The notes beneath the pieces were generated by a model. It searched no databases. It saw only the letters and a list, made by a program, of their open reading frames with translations, and had not been told where the DNA came from. This document shows, one piece after another, positions 25,749 to 34,231 of a DNA stretch of 42,871 nt. The DNA lies in assembly GCA_938028725.1 (NCBI GenBank), contig CALIMH010000017.1, positions 1-42,871 on the forward strand, given 5' to 3'. How positions within the stretch are numbered: the first letter of the stretch is position 1; each line of letters starts with the position of its first letter. A program made the translations under genes and the position numbers. This stretch comes from an uncultured Anaerolineae bacterium (GTDB taxonomy: Bacteria; Chloroflexota; Anaerolineae; J036; Brachytrichaceae).

Positions 25749-26975
25749 ATGTCCGACACTCCCGCAAATCAACTTTCCCTGGACGAGCAGGTAGCGTGGC
25801 TGATGCAGGGCACGGAGTTCGGGGACGAGGAGCTGGCGCGCAACATGGCTAGAGAGCTGCGCGAGCGGCTCGCCGAAGGCCGCCCATTGCGGGTCTATTG
25901 CGGCTTCGACCCTCGCACCAGTGATCTGCACCTGGGTCACACCATCCCTATGCGCAAGCTGCGCCAATTCCAAGAGCTGGGCCATGAGGTGACGTTCGTG
26001 ATCGGCGACTACACCTCGTTGCTAGGCGACCCCTCGGACAAGGATAAGCTGCGGCCCATGCTCTCTGAGGCGGAGGTGGCATCCAACGCACAGACGTATG
26101 CGCAACAAGCCTTTCGCATCCTCGATCCTGACCGCACACACATTCGGCGTAACTCGGAGTGGCTGAGCAAGCTTTCGCTGCTGGACGTGATCAAGCTGGC
26201 GCAGAATTTCACCGTTCAGCAGTTCATGAGCCGCGAGAACTTCGCATTGCGCTTGGAGAAGGGCGACCCGATTTACTTGCATGAGACGCTTTACGCGCTG
26301 ATGCAAGGTTACGACGCGGTGATGTTGCAGGCGGATGTGCAAGTGGGCGGCACCGACCAGTTGTTCAACATCCTGACTGCTGGGCGCAAGCTGCAAGAGG
26401 TGTTCGGGCTGCGTCCTCAGATCGGCATATTCTTGAAGATTCTGCCGGGCACCGACGGCGTGGCGAAGATGTCCAAGTCGCTCGGCAATCACATTCCCAT
26501 CACCGCGACACCACAGGACATGTACGGGAAGGTGATGTCTATCCCTGACAGCGCCATCATCCCATACTTCGAGCTGGCGACGCGCTACACGCCCGCCCGC
26601 ATTGCTGAGGTGAAGCGGCGTCTCGCTGAAGGCGTCAACCCGCGCGACATCAAGATGGAACTGGCGCGTGAGATTGTGGCGATCTTCCATGGCGACGCTG
26701 CGGCGCAGCAGGCCGAGGCGGAGTTCGTTCAAGTCTTTCAGAAACGAGGCTTGCCGGAAGAGATGCCGGTGCTCAACGTCACCTCCCCTATCACTGTGGT
26801 GGACGCGATGCTAGTGCTCAACTTCGCCAGTTCAAAGAGCGACGCCAAACGGCTGATCGCCGGCGGTGGCGTGTATCTGGATGGTCGCGCGGTGAAAGAC
26901 CCCAACGAGATGCTGAACCCGCCCCAAGTGCTGCAAGTCGGCAAGCGTCGCTTTGCGCGGCTGGAGCGCGCCTGA
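25749..26975 (+). CDS. tyrS: Tyrosine-tRNA ligase
   Basis: This class I synthetase charges tRNA-Tyr. The 408-residue protein has the HIGH-type motif HLGH (61-64) after YCGFDPRTSDL, the KMSKS motif at 240-244, and a C-terminal S4 RNA-binding domain (from about residue 345, LNFASSKSDAKRLIAGGGVYLDG region). The HLGH form and the length place it in the TyrZ-like branch. It is the first gene of a plus-strand run with a glycosyltransferase, a PfkB kinase and dtd. Co-transcription of tyrS with the tRNA proofreading gene dtd is functionally sensible. Confidence 0.96.
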   Translation: MSDTPANQLSLDEQVAWLMQGTEFGDEELARNMARELRERLAEGRPLRVYCGFDPRTSDLHLGHTIPMRKLRQFQELGHEVTFVIGDYTSLLGDPSDKDKLRPMLSEAEVASNAQTYAQQAFRILDPDRTHIRRNSEWLSKLSLLDVIKLAQNFTVQQFMSRENFALRLEKGDPIYLHETLYALMQGYDAVMLQADVQVGGTDQLFNILTAGRKLQEVFGLRPQIGIFLKILPGTDGVAKMSKSLGNHIPITATPQDMYGKVMSIPDSAIIPYFELATRYTPARIAEVKRRLAEGVNPRDIKMELAREIVAIFHGDAAAQQAEAEFVQVFQKRGLPEEMPVLNVTSPITVVDAMLVLNFASSKSDAKRLIAGGGVYLDGRAVKDPNEMLNPPQVLQVGKRRFARLERA

Positions 26976-26989
26976 CCGGTTGGCGCCCC

Positions 26990-27763
26990 ATGGGTTTGTT
27001 TTTGTCGGTTGTCATCCCGGCCTACAACGAGTCGAGCAATATCGCTGCTGGCGCGTTGCAAACAGTGGCCGACTACTTGGCCCAGCAACCCTATGCCCAC
27101 GAAGTCATCATCGTGGACGACGGCAGCGAGGACAACACCGCTGCTCTGGTGGAAGAGTTTGCCCGCACGCATCCCACCTTCCGCATGATCCGCAACCCCC
27201 ATCGCGGCAAGGCGTTCGCAGTGGCCACTGGCTTACGGGCTGCGCGGGGTGAGATCGTGCTGTTCACGGACATGGACCAGGCCACCCCTATCCACGAGAC
27301 AGCGCGACTGCTGCCGTGGTTTGGCCAAGGCTACGATGTGGTGATCGGCTCGCGCGGGACATATCGGCGCAATGCGCCCCTTTGGCGTCGCGCAATGTCG
27401 CGCGGTCAGAGGTGGCTGCGGACTTGGGTGCTCGGCTTCAAGGACATCACCGACACCCAATGCGGCTTCAAAGCTTTCCGCCGTGAGGTCATCGCGCCCA
27501 TTCTGGACCGCCTCTACCTGTACAACTTTGCCCGCCAAGGCGAAGTGCGCGGCGCGAGGGTGACCGCCGGCTTTGACGTGGAGGTGTTGTTTGTGGCGCA
27601 GCGCTTGGGCTACAAGGTCAAAGAAGTGCCAGTGGAATGGGACTACCGCCACTCGCGGCGAGTCAACTTGTGGCGCGATAGCCTGCGAGGTGTCCGTGAG
27701 CTGATTGACATCCGCGCGGCCGAGCTGCGCGGCGCATACACGTTTAGCCGCGCCAAGCCGTAA
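26990..27763 (+). CDS. Family 2 glycosyltransferase (dolichyl-phosphate glucosyltransferase-like)
   Basis: The N-terminus LSVVIPAYNESSNI and the VDDGSEDNT motif are typical of GT2 (GT-A fold) enzymes. FTDMDQATP supplies the metal-binding DxD-like acid pair. ITDTQCGFKAFRR and the GFDVEVLFVAQRLGY to EVPVEW end match the subgroup that transfers a sugar to polyprenyl phosphate (ALG5-like). The 257-residue protein has no obvious membrane helix. It lies 14 nt after tyrS, and its TAA overlaps the ATG of the next gene (TAATG). Confidence 0.9.
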   Translation: MGLFLSVVIPAYNESSNIAAGALQTVADYLAQQPYAHEVIIVDDGSEDNTAALVEEFARTHPTFRMIRNPHRGKAFAVATGLRAARGEIVLFTDMDQATPIHETARLLPWFGQGYDVVIGSRGTYRRNAPLWRRAMSRGQRWLRTWVLGFKDITDTQCGFKAFRREVIAPILDRLYLYNFARQGEVRGARVTAGFDVEVLFVAQRLGYKVKEVPVEWDYRHSRRVNLWRDSLRGVRELIDIRAAELRGAYTFSRAKP

Positions 27764-28665
27764 TGTGGGATGTGTTGGGGCTGGGCGCTGTGGCGCTCGA
27801 CCACTTGCTCTACGTAGCGTCGTATCCGCCTCCGGACACGAAGGTGACCGTGTTGCGCGACGAGCAGCAATGCGGAGGGCTCACTGCCACAGCGCTGGTT
27901 GCAGCCGCTCGGCTGGGAGCGCGCTGTGCGTATGCCGGCCAATTGGGGGAAGATACCGATTCCCACTTTGTCTGTGAGGCGATGCGCCGCGAAGGCATAG
28001 ACTTGTCGTGGGTGAAGCGCGATCCTTGCGCGGGGCCGGTTCGCTCCACCATCGTGGTGGGGGCGCAGCCGCCCACGCGCAATGTTTTCACCTGCCACCC
28101 GCTGCGCTTCGGCGCTCATCCTGCCTGGCCACCAGAAACCGTGATTCGCCAGACGCGGGTGCTGCTGGTGGATCATCTAGGCGTGGAGGGCATGGTGCGG
28201 GCAGCTCGCATCGCGCGCGCGGCCGGCGTGGCCGTGGTGAGCGATGTGGAGCGCATCCTACCCGGCGTAGAACCACTGCTGGAGGTGGTGGACCACGTGA
28301 TCGCCGGCTGGCAGTTCGCTGCGGCTTTCAGCGGCGCGCCGGACCCTTCGGCTGCGGTGCGCGCGTTGTGGAACGCATCGCGCAAGGCGGTGGTGGTCAC
28401 GCTCGGCGCTGAGGGCTGCGTGTTCACCACGGACGGCTCAGCCGTGCAGCACTTCCCTGCCTTCTCCGTGGTTGTGGTGGACACTACCGGTTGCGGCGAT
28501 GTCTTTCATGGAGCGTACTGCGCTGCGTTGGCGCGCGGCGAGACGATCCCCGCTTGCATTCGCATCGCCTCGGCAGCCGCTGCGCTGAAAGCAACACGGC
28601 CTGGTGCTCAGGCCGGCGCCCCTTCACGCGCGCAGCTCGATGCTTTCCTCGCTGCCTACGCCTGA
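27763..28665 (+). CDS. PfkB/ribokinase-family carbohydrate kinase
   Basis: Members phosphorylate sugars or nucleosides with ATP. The GGLTATALVAAARLGA segment near residue 38 is the substrate-lid and N-terminal signature region. VVDTTGCGDVFHGAY near residue 236 is the PfkB C-terminal signature, with the catalytic Asp in GCGD. The 300-residue length fits. The substrate is unknown; the neighbouring glycosyltransferase hints at sugar metabolism. Translation is coupled to the preceding gene by a TAATG overlap. Confidence 0.9.
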   Translation: MWDVLGLGAVALDHLLYVASYPPPDTKVTVLRDEQQCGGLTATALVAAARLGARCAYAGQLGEDTDSHFVCEAMRREGIDLSWVKRDPCAGPVRSTIVVGAQPPTRNVFTCHPLRFGAHPAWPPETVIRQTRVLLVDHLGVEGMVRAARIARAAGVAVVSDVERILPGVEPLLEVVDHVIAGWQFAAAFSGAPDPSAAVRALWNASRKAVVVTLGAEGCVFTTDGSAVQHFPAFSVVVVDTTGCGDVFHGAYCAALARGETIPACIRIASAAAALKATRPGAQAGAPSRAQLDAFLAAYA

Positions 28666-28696
28666 CGCGCGCACCGTGCTACTATCGAGCAGGAAT

Positions 28697-29143
28697 ATGC
28701 GCGTGGTGCTGCAGCGGGTGTTGCGCGCTTCAGTGAGCGTCAACCACATCGAAGTGGCCGCAATCGGCAAGGGCGTGTTGTTGCTGGTAGGGATCACACA
28801 CGACGATACCCCACAACGCGCTGAGTGGATGGCGCGGAAAGTGTCCACGCTGCGCATATTCCCATCGGACAGTGGCGATTCGGGCTTCGACAAATCGCTC
28901 ACCGAGGTGGGTGGCGAGGTCCTGGTGGTCTCGCAGTTCACCCTCTACGGTGAGGCGCGCAAAGGCCGTCGCCCCGACTTTGTGGCTGCGGCGCGTCCGG
29001 AGTTGGCAGCGCCGCTCATCGAGCAGTTCACCACCTTGCTGCGCCAGCGTGGCTTGGCCGTGCAGGAGGGCGTCTTCGGCGCTGACATGCAAGTGTCGCT
29101 GGTCAACGACGGACCTGTCACGCTGATCTTGGAAGCGCCATAG
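28697..29143 (+). CDS. dtd: D-aminoacyl-tRNA deacylase
   Basis: DTD removes D-amino acids (and glycine from tRNA-Ala) mischarged on tRNAs. The 148-residue protein starts at ATG 28697 with MRVVLQRVLRASVSV, the family start. SQFTLYGEARKGRRP carries the SQxxLY active-site motif, and VNDGPVTL carries the NxGPxT motif with the cis Gly-Pro. Extra upstream codons in the same frame belong to the end of the PfkB gene region and are not needed. It is the last gene of the tyrS run and converges on the EIIC-EIID gene. Confidence 0.96.
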   Translation: MRVVLQRVLRASVSVNHIEVAAIGKGVLLLVGITHDDTPQRAEWMARKVSTLRIFPSDSGDSGFDKSLTEVGGEVLVVSQFTLYGEARKGRRPDFVAAARPELAAPLIEQFTTLLRQRGLAVQEGVFGADMQVSLVNDGPVTLILEAP

Positions 29144-29156
29144 CGCCAAGCGCACC

Positions 29157-30788
29157 TCAGGTTGGCGACAAGCCGCTCAGCAAAACGCCCCCCGCCACTG
29201 CCAGCGCCAAGCTCAATCCCAACAGAGCAATCCACGACGCGCGCTGATAGCGCATCAGCCACCACAACATAAGCACCCAGATCAACGAGAAGGCGCTTGG
29301 GTGCAGGGCGTCCAACACTTGCACCTGAGGTGACCAGAAGACCACTCCCACTTGAATGCCGAATGTGGATGGCAGCCGTGATGGCATCGCCAACGTCAGA
29401 GTGCTGCCCAAGGCAAAAGCGCCGAGTCGCATCAAACCAAACAGGATCGGTCGCAGCCACCCGCTCTGGTATGCCCACTCACCTAAGCGAGCTGTCTGAC
29501 GATGAGCAGCCCAGAACGCCACAAACGAACCGCCGATCACAAGGAGCGATTGCGCCAGCGCCGCGATCACCACTCCCAGCAACGACCCCTCGGACGCCAG
29601 CGCAGTGCCGATGGCGATCAGCAGCGCCAGCGCTGTGTTGCGCGTCAACACAGCTCCTAGCGCGCTAGCTGCGACCATCAGGCCGCTTTTGGCGCCGATC
29701 AGTTCTGCGTCGCTGATCGGCTCGCCATTGGCACGGCGCTCTTCCAGCGCTGCGATGCTCCCCACCACTGCTGCGCCCAGCATTTGCTCGGTGGCAAAGA
29801 AGGTGAGCGTCCGGCGTGCAAAGGCGATCCGCTCCTCCAGCGTTTTACAGAGCGCACCAGCCAAAGGGGATAGCGCGATGGCGAAGCCCAAGTTTTGCTC
29901 GCGCTCTAGGTTCTCGCCGCTGTTGTGAAAGAACAACCACAGCATAAACGACTGGAGCAAATGGTGCGTCTCCAAACGTCGAGAAGGTGTGTAGCTCGCG
30001 TTGAGCTCAGAGGGGAGCACGTCCGCGGCTAGTGTGGAGCTGGCGGCGTCGGTGCGACGGCGAGCAAGGTATGCGTGGATGAGCGTTAGGCTAGCCCCAA
30101 ACACCAACGCAGAGAGCACACCCCACTGCTGCGCCAGCAGCCAACCAAGCAGAAAGTAGGCGATGCTGCTCCCTTGCAGCAACATGCGCAGGGCTAACGC
30201 GATCCCCAGCGACGCCAATAGGTAGCCGGCGAGCTGGATAGTGAGCTGCACCCAAACAGGAAGCACGTTCGCTAACAAAGCCAGCCCTTCGGCGTCGAGC
30301 AGCAACAAGAAGAGCGCAGGGATGAAGGAGACGAGCACACCCCATAGTTGGGGCACCACCGTGCTGATCAGCGCCAGGTTGCGCACGTCGCCTTGATCAG
30401 CGAAGTAATCCGCCCAGTGTGCCACGAGGGTGTTGAACAAGCGGCGCGCGAACTGCAGCACAATGCCGAGCGTCCATAGGCCGGCCATGAGAGTGGGCAA
30501 GGCAGTGCTATCGGGGCGCATCCCCGCCAGCAGCATCAGCGGCACACCGACGTAGCCGATCAGTGCTAGATCGGGCGAGAGGCGCAAGCGCACTGGTGAG
30601 AGTGCCAACGTGGCCAAGTTGAGCGCCCCTCCGAGCTGTGCACCACGAAGCGGGTCGCCGAGCAGCGCGCCGGCAAGCGTGCCCGCAATCAGCGGCTGCG
30701 CCAACACGTATCGGCCCAGGCCGACGTTGAGGGAAGAGGATGCTAGCGCATACAGCAGCGCAATCAGCGCTGCTTGCAACACACTCAT
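29157..30788 (-). CDS. Mannose-family PTS EIIC-EIID fusion protein, without EIIA/EIIB
   Basis: Mannose-type PTS permeases consist of membrane proteins EIIC and EIID plus phosphorylated EIIA/EIIB. Residues 1 to about 245 resemble EIIC: an MSVLQAALIALLYAL start, QPLIAGTLAGALLGD, QLGGALNLATLA and further hydrophobic helices. From about residue 265 the sequence resembles EIID: LLQSFMLWLFFHNSGENLEREQNLGFAIALSPL, EERIAFARRTLTFFATEQ, then a GEPISDAELIGAKSGLM stretch like the EIID cytosolic region. The two halves are one chain of 543 residues, normally two genes. No EIIA, EIIB, HPr or EI gene is in the window. It forms a presumed operon with the MBL-fold gene 6 nt upstream. The transported molecule is unknown. 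Confidence 0.78.
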   Translation of the reverse strand: MSVLQAALIALLYALASSSLNVGLGRYVLAQPLIAGTLAGALLGDPLRGAQLGGALNLATLALSPVRLRLSPDLALIGYVGVPLMLLAGMRPDSTALPTLMAGLWTLGIVLQFARRLFNTLVAHWADYFADQGDVRNLALISTVVPQLWGVLVSFIPALFLLLLDAEGLALLANVLPVWVQLTIQLAGYLLASLGIALALRMLLQGSSIAYFLLGWLLAQQWGVLSALVFGASLTLIHAYLARRRTDAASSTLAADVLPSELNASYTPSRRLETHHLLQSFMLWLFFHNSGENLEREQNLGFAIALSPLAGALCKTLEERIAFARRTLTFFATEQMLGAAVVGSIAALEERRANGEPISDAELIGAKSGLMVAASALGAVLTRNTALALLIAIGTALASEGSLLGVVIAALAQSLLVIGGSFVAFWAAHRQTARLGEWAYQSGWLRPILFGLMRLGAFALGSTLTLAMPSRLPSTFGIQVGVVFWSPQVQVLDALHPSAFSLIWVLMLWWLMRYQRASWIALLGLSLALAVAGGVLLSGLSPT

Positions 30789-30794
30789 TGGGGC

Positions 30795-31805
30795 TTACTT
30801 GGATCGCTTCTTGCTGCGCGTGGTCGGCGCTTGCTTCTTCTTGCCGCTTGTCTTGCTTCGGGTTTTGGCGCTGCGTTTACTGCCGCTGGTTTTATTGGTT
30901 GCGCGCTGGGTGCGGCCGGCCGCAGACTTGGCTGCGGCAGTGGTGCGTCGTGTCGCCGATGAAGCTTGCTGGTCACGCTGGCGCTTCAGCCGCTCGTACA
31001 GTGCACGCACATTGGCGCGATGCAGTTGCGGCGCCAAGCCGGCCAACAGCACGCGCGGCAGCCCGCACGATTCAACAGTGATCTCCTCCGCCGCCTCGAT
31101 AGGTGCATCGCTAGCCACCAACTTGCTCACCTTGTTTTGCAAGTTGTCGAGGTAGGCGATCTGCCGCTTGAGGGTCTCGCGGATCTCCCCGCGCAAGATG
31201 AGATCGCCGTGGCCCTGCACGATGTACTCCAGCGGCATGCTCAGGATGCGCTCCAGCGATTTTTTGGCTGCCTCCACGTCGCCTCGAGCGATGGTGGGGA
31301 TAGGCATCACGGCGTCGCCCGCGAAGAGCGTATGCTCTTCGTGCAGCAACACAGCGATATTGCCGCTGGTGTGGCCGGGCACGTGGATGATCTCGATGGT
31401 TTTGCCGGGCAGCCTCAGGATGGTGTTGCCGCTTTTGAAGGTGAAAGTGGGCAGGCGCAGGCGCACTGGCAGAAACTCCGTGTCGCTTTCTTTAGCCTTC
31501 TGCAAGCCAGCGGCGCCCTCAGTCGCCAGAATGTGTAGTGAATCTTCGTGGGCGATGATTTCTGCGCGCGGGAAGAGAAAGGCGCCGTAAGTGTGATCTC
31601 CTTCAGGCCCCGTGTAAATAACGAATCGCACACCATCAGGACAGTGCCGGCGCGCGATTTTGGCCATCTCTAACGTCTCGGAAGGGTAAGGCAGCGTGTC
31701 AACAACGATGCCAATGCGCTCGGCGCGGATCAGAGCAGCATTCACTTGGGCGTATCGATCGCTGGTGAAAATGTAGACGTCTTCCGATGCGCGATCCCAT
31801 TGCAT
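30795..31805 (-). CDS. Metallo-beta-lactamase-fold protein with altered metal motif and basic C-terminal tail
   Basis: The fold is recognisable from TGPEGDH (Asp70, His71), VPGHTSGN (His145), FAGDAV (Asp164) and VQGHGD (His199), in normal order and spacing. The usual HxHxDH motif has lost its first two His: Gly66 and Glu68 stand there. One metal site is therefore probably lost or changed. The last 60 or so residues are Lys/Arg/Ser/Thr-rich low complexity (TRRTTAAAK to SKKRSK), like a nucleic-acid-binding tail. I chose ATG 31805 (336 residues), which fits the promoter at 31815-31843. Upstream in-frame residues look non-coding. Function is unknown; hydrolase of a small ester or lactone is only a guess. 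Confidence 0.82.
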   Translation of the reverse strand: MQWDRASEDVYIFTSDRYAQVNAALIRAERIGIVVDTLPYPSETLEMAKIARRHCPDGVRFVIYTGPEGDHTYGAFLFPRAEIIAHEDSLHILATEGAAGLQKAKESDTEFLPVRLRLPTFTFKSGNTILRLPGKTIEIIHVPGHTSGNIAVLLHEEHTLFAGDAVMPIPTIARGDVEAAKKSLERILSMPLEYIVQGHGDLILRGEIRETLKRQIAYLDNLQNKVSKLVASDAPIEAAEEITVESCGLPRVLLAGLAPQLHRANVRALYERLKRQRDQQASSATRRTTAAAKSAAGRTQRATNKTSGSKRSAKTRSKTSGKKKQAPTTRSKKRSK

Positions 31806-31814
31806 ACCGAGGGA

Positions 31815-31843
31815 AGCATACTCACTTCGAGCCCGAAAAGCAA
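31815..31843 (-). promoter_or_regulatory. Promoter of the MBL-fold/EIIC-EIID operon
   Basis: The minus strand reads TTGCTT (31838-31843), a 17-nt spacer, then TATGCT (31815-31820). Nine nt separate it from the ATG at 31805. The transcript would begin 2-3 nt before the start codon, without a Shine-Dalgarno. Confidence 0.6.
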
Positions 31844-32481
31844 GCCCTTCGGTTTGAAGATCAATCAGCCGGCCAATGCTTTGGCGCGACTTCCAGGAGC
31901 AGGCCGCGCTGGCAACACGGCGACAGAGCTCCAGAACAGTGCGGGGCAGTGCTTGCGGCGGACATGAGGATGGGCAGCTGATGGCCGTAGCCGAGGTAGA
32001 CGAGCGCCATGTCCGGACGAGGGGCGCGTGGCTCAAGCCGCTGGTTGCTCAGTTTGGCTTGCGGGGGCGACGACTGATGACTTGGCCAGCTACCACGTGA
32101 CGACATGCCAAGTGCGCCGGTTTCTAGATGCGCTGACGGTTATTCGCGCTATGCAGCGAGGGGAGGAAGCACTCGTGCGTCTGTGCAACCTAGTGTTGCG
32201 CCTGGGCGAAGATCGGGAGGGATGGCGTGGGGTTCGGCGGTGGGGGAAGCCGCGGAAAGGGATGTTGAGCAGGCTGATGCTGAGCGGTGGTAGGAGCGTA
32301 TGGTAAGCTGGGAACAGTGCGACCGAGCCTGACGCTCGTGCTGCCCTGAGCAACTCACAAACTGCTCCATATGGAGCAGCACGTCCATGCAAGGTTTTTC
32401 AACTCAGTACGTGATCTTACGATCCTACAAAACGACCATAGCTCGTAAGTGTCTATGTTAGGACTGAATGTGGAGGCGAAG
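31844..32481. other. Long intergenic region between the MBL operon and the ABC transporter operon
   Basis: About 640 bp between divergent genes. The open frames in it have no recognised family. One plus-strand frame (to 32306) encodes a helix-rich stretch (RRFLDALTVIRAMQRGEEAL) that could be a gene remnant, but it has no good start signal. The right part holds an 18-bp palindrome (32362-32379), a second inverted repeat CTTACGA/TCGTAAG (32416-32449), and presumably the promoter of the substrate-binding protein gene. No transposase or tRNA was seen. Confidence 0.4.
32362..32379. promoter_or_regulatory. Perfect 18-bp palindrome upstream of the ABC transporter operon
   Basis: CTGCTCCATATGGAGCAG is its own reverse complement over all 18 bases. 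It lies 102 bp before the ATG of the substrate-binding protein. It looks like a dimeric repressor or activator site. As RNA it would lack a loop, so a terminator role is unlikely. Confidence 0.55.
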
Positions 32482-34209
32482 ATGAGCGTAAGGTGTCGTT
32501 CTTCTCTCTTTCCAGCAATGGCAGCCGCTTGTTTGTTCCTTTCGGCAGCTTGTGCACCTGTTGCCACAACTAGTGTGCCCGCATCGTCAACAGCTGCACC
32601 CGCTCAGCCAACTACTGCTCCCGCCCAAGCTGTGGCTACCTCCCAGCAACCCACCTCACCTGCCAAGCGTGAGCTGATGAAAGTAGCAGCCCCGAATTGT
32701 GACTACGGTGGGACAATGAAGGCTATTGAAGCTTTGGATGAGCTGACAGTAAAGTTCACCCTGTGCTCACCCGATCCGGCGTTCCCTTACAAGATCGCGG
32801 GTGATTCTTTTGCCATTCTAGACTCTGACTATCTCGATGCGACCGGAGGTGACAGCAACAAGATCAGCGAAAACCCGGTTGGCACCGGCCCGTATAAGTT
32901 GAAAGAGTGGAAGCGAGGTGAAAGCATCACCCTCGAAGCTTTTGCTGATTACTGGGGCGATAAAGCTAAGACCCGCACAGCCGTGTTACGCTGGTCAAAA
33001 GAAGCAGCGCAACGCTTGCTCGAACTACAATCCGGCAACGCTGATGGTATCTCGAACCTCGGCCCAGACGACTTCGAGACAGTTGAGAAAGACTCGAGCC
33101 TAAGGCTGATCGAGGTGCCGGCAGCCAACATTTTCTACATCGGCTTCAACAACACTATCCCGCCATTCGATGATGACCGTGTGCGTTTGGCGTTTGCCTA
33201 CGGCATCAACCGGCAGCGGATTGTGGAAGACTATTACCCGCGCGGCTCGGTGGTTGCCACCAGCTTTGTGCCGACAAGCTTTGCTGTTGGCGCATCACCC
33301 AACGTGCCTTGGCACGAGTACAACCCAGAGAAGGCCAAAGAGTTACTGAAGGAAGCTGGCAAGGAAAACCTTGAAGTGACGCTAACCTATCGAGATGTCG
33401 TGCGAAGCTACCTCCCTAACCCTGGTGTGGTGGCGCAAGAGATTCAAGCTCAGCTCAAGGAGATCGGCGTCAACGTTAAAATCGAGGTGAAAGAGTCCGG
33501 CGCTTTCCTCGACTCGGTGACTGCAGGGAAAGAGGCCTTCTATTTGCTTGGCTGGGGAGCAGATTACCCCGACGCAACCAACTTCCTCGATTATCACTTC
33601 GGGCCAGAAAACAAGCAATTTGGCAAGCCGTACGATGACATCGTGGCTCTGCTGAAAGAGGGCGCCTCAACGGCTGACCGAGCGAAGCGCCGCTCGGCTT
33701 ACGACAAGGTGAACGAGCTGCTGAAGCGCTACGTGCCGATGATCCCTGTGGCGCATGGTGGATCGGCGCTGGCTTTCCGTGCTGATGTCGAGGGTGCGCA
33801 TGCCAATCCAGTCAGCGCGTTGGTATTTGCTGTAATGGCACCACCACGCGATAAATTGGTGTATGTGCAGAATGCTGAGCCAATCAGTTTGAACTGTGCT
33901 GATGAGAGCGATGGCGAGACGTTCACCGCTTGTGCCCAGATCTTCGAGACGCTGCTGCGCTTCAAGATCGGGACAGCCGAAGTTGAGCCGGCGCTGGCTG
34001 AAAGCTATGAGTCCAACGCGGACCTTACCGAGTGGACCTTCAAGCTGCGGCCCGGCGTCAAGTTCCACAATGGCGCCACGCTCGATGCTAACGATGTGGT
34101 CGCCACGATGGCAGCACAGTGGGACGCGAAGAATCCTAACCACAAGGGCCGTACGGGCAATTTTGAGTACTGGACAGCCTATTTTGGATCGTTCCTCAAC
34201 TCCAAGTGA
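32482..34209 (+). CDS. ABC transporter family 5 substrate-binding lipoprotein, circularly permuted
   Basis: This is a periplasmic or surface peptide/oligosaccharide-binding protein. ATG 32482 follows GGAGG. A signal sequence ends near Cys24 (LSAAC, a weak lipobox), followed by a Thr/Pro/Ala-rich linker to about residue 66. Residues 70-450 show the middle and end of a SBP_bac_5 domain: NPVGTGPYKLKEW, FYIGFNNTIPPFDDDRVRLA, and the PMIPVAHGG end. Residues 457-575 then show what is normally the start: DKLVYVQNAEP, ALAESYE, LTEWTFKLRPGVKFHNG and DANDVV. Each part occurs once, so the chain is rearranged, not duplicated. Four Cys (73, and those in TLCSPD, LNCAD and TACAQ) may form disulphides. It is encoded before two permeases. 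Confidence 0.85.
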   Translation: MSVRCRSSLFPAMAAACLFLSAACAPVATTSVPASSTAAPAQPTTAPAQAVATSQQPTSPAKRELMKVAAPNCDYGGTMKAIEALDELTVKFTLCSPDPAFPYKIAGDSFAILDSDYLDATGGDSNKISENPVGTGPYKLKEWKRGESITLEAFADYWGDKAKTRTAVLRWSKEAAQRLLELQSGNADGISNLGPDDFETVEKDSSLRLIEVPAANIFYIGFNNTIPPFDDDRVRLAFAYGINRQRIVEDYYPRGSVVATSFVPTSFAVGASPNVPWHEYNPEKAKELLKEAGKENLEVTLTYRDVVRSYLPNPGVVAQEIQAQLKEIGVNVKIEVKESGAFLDSVTAGKEAFYLLGWGADYPDATNFLDYHFGPENKQFGKPYDDIVALLKEGASTADRAKRRSAYDKVNELLKRYVPMIPVAHGGSALAFRADVEGAHANPVSALVFAVMAPPRDKLVYVQNAEPISLNCADESDGETFTACAQIFETLLRFKIGTAEVEPALAESYESNADLTEWTFKLRPGVKFHNGATLDANDVVATMAAQWDAKNPNHKGRTGNFEYWTAYFGSFLNSK

Positions 34210-34231
34210 GGCTTACGTGGTGCGCTCAATT

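Noticed and set aside
31806..32036. A 77-codon in-frame N-terminal extension of the MBL-fold protein.
   Set aside because: The residues do not resemble the MBL fold, and a well-spaced promoter lies inside the extension, right before ATG 31805.
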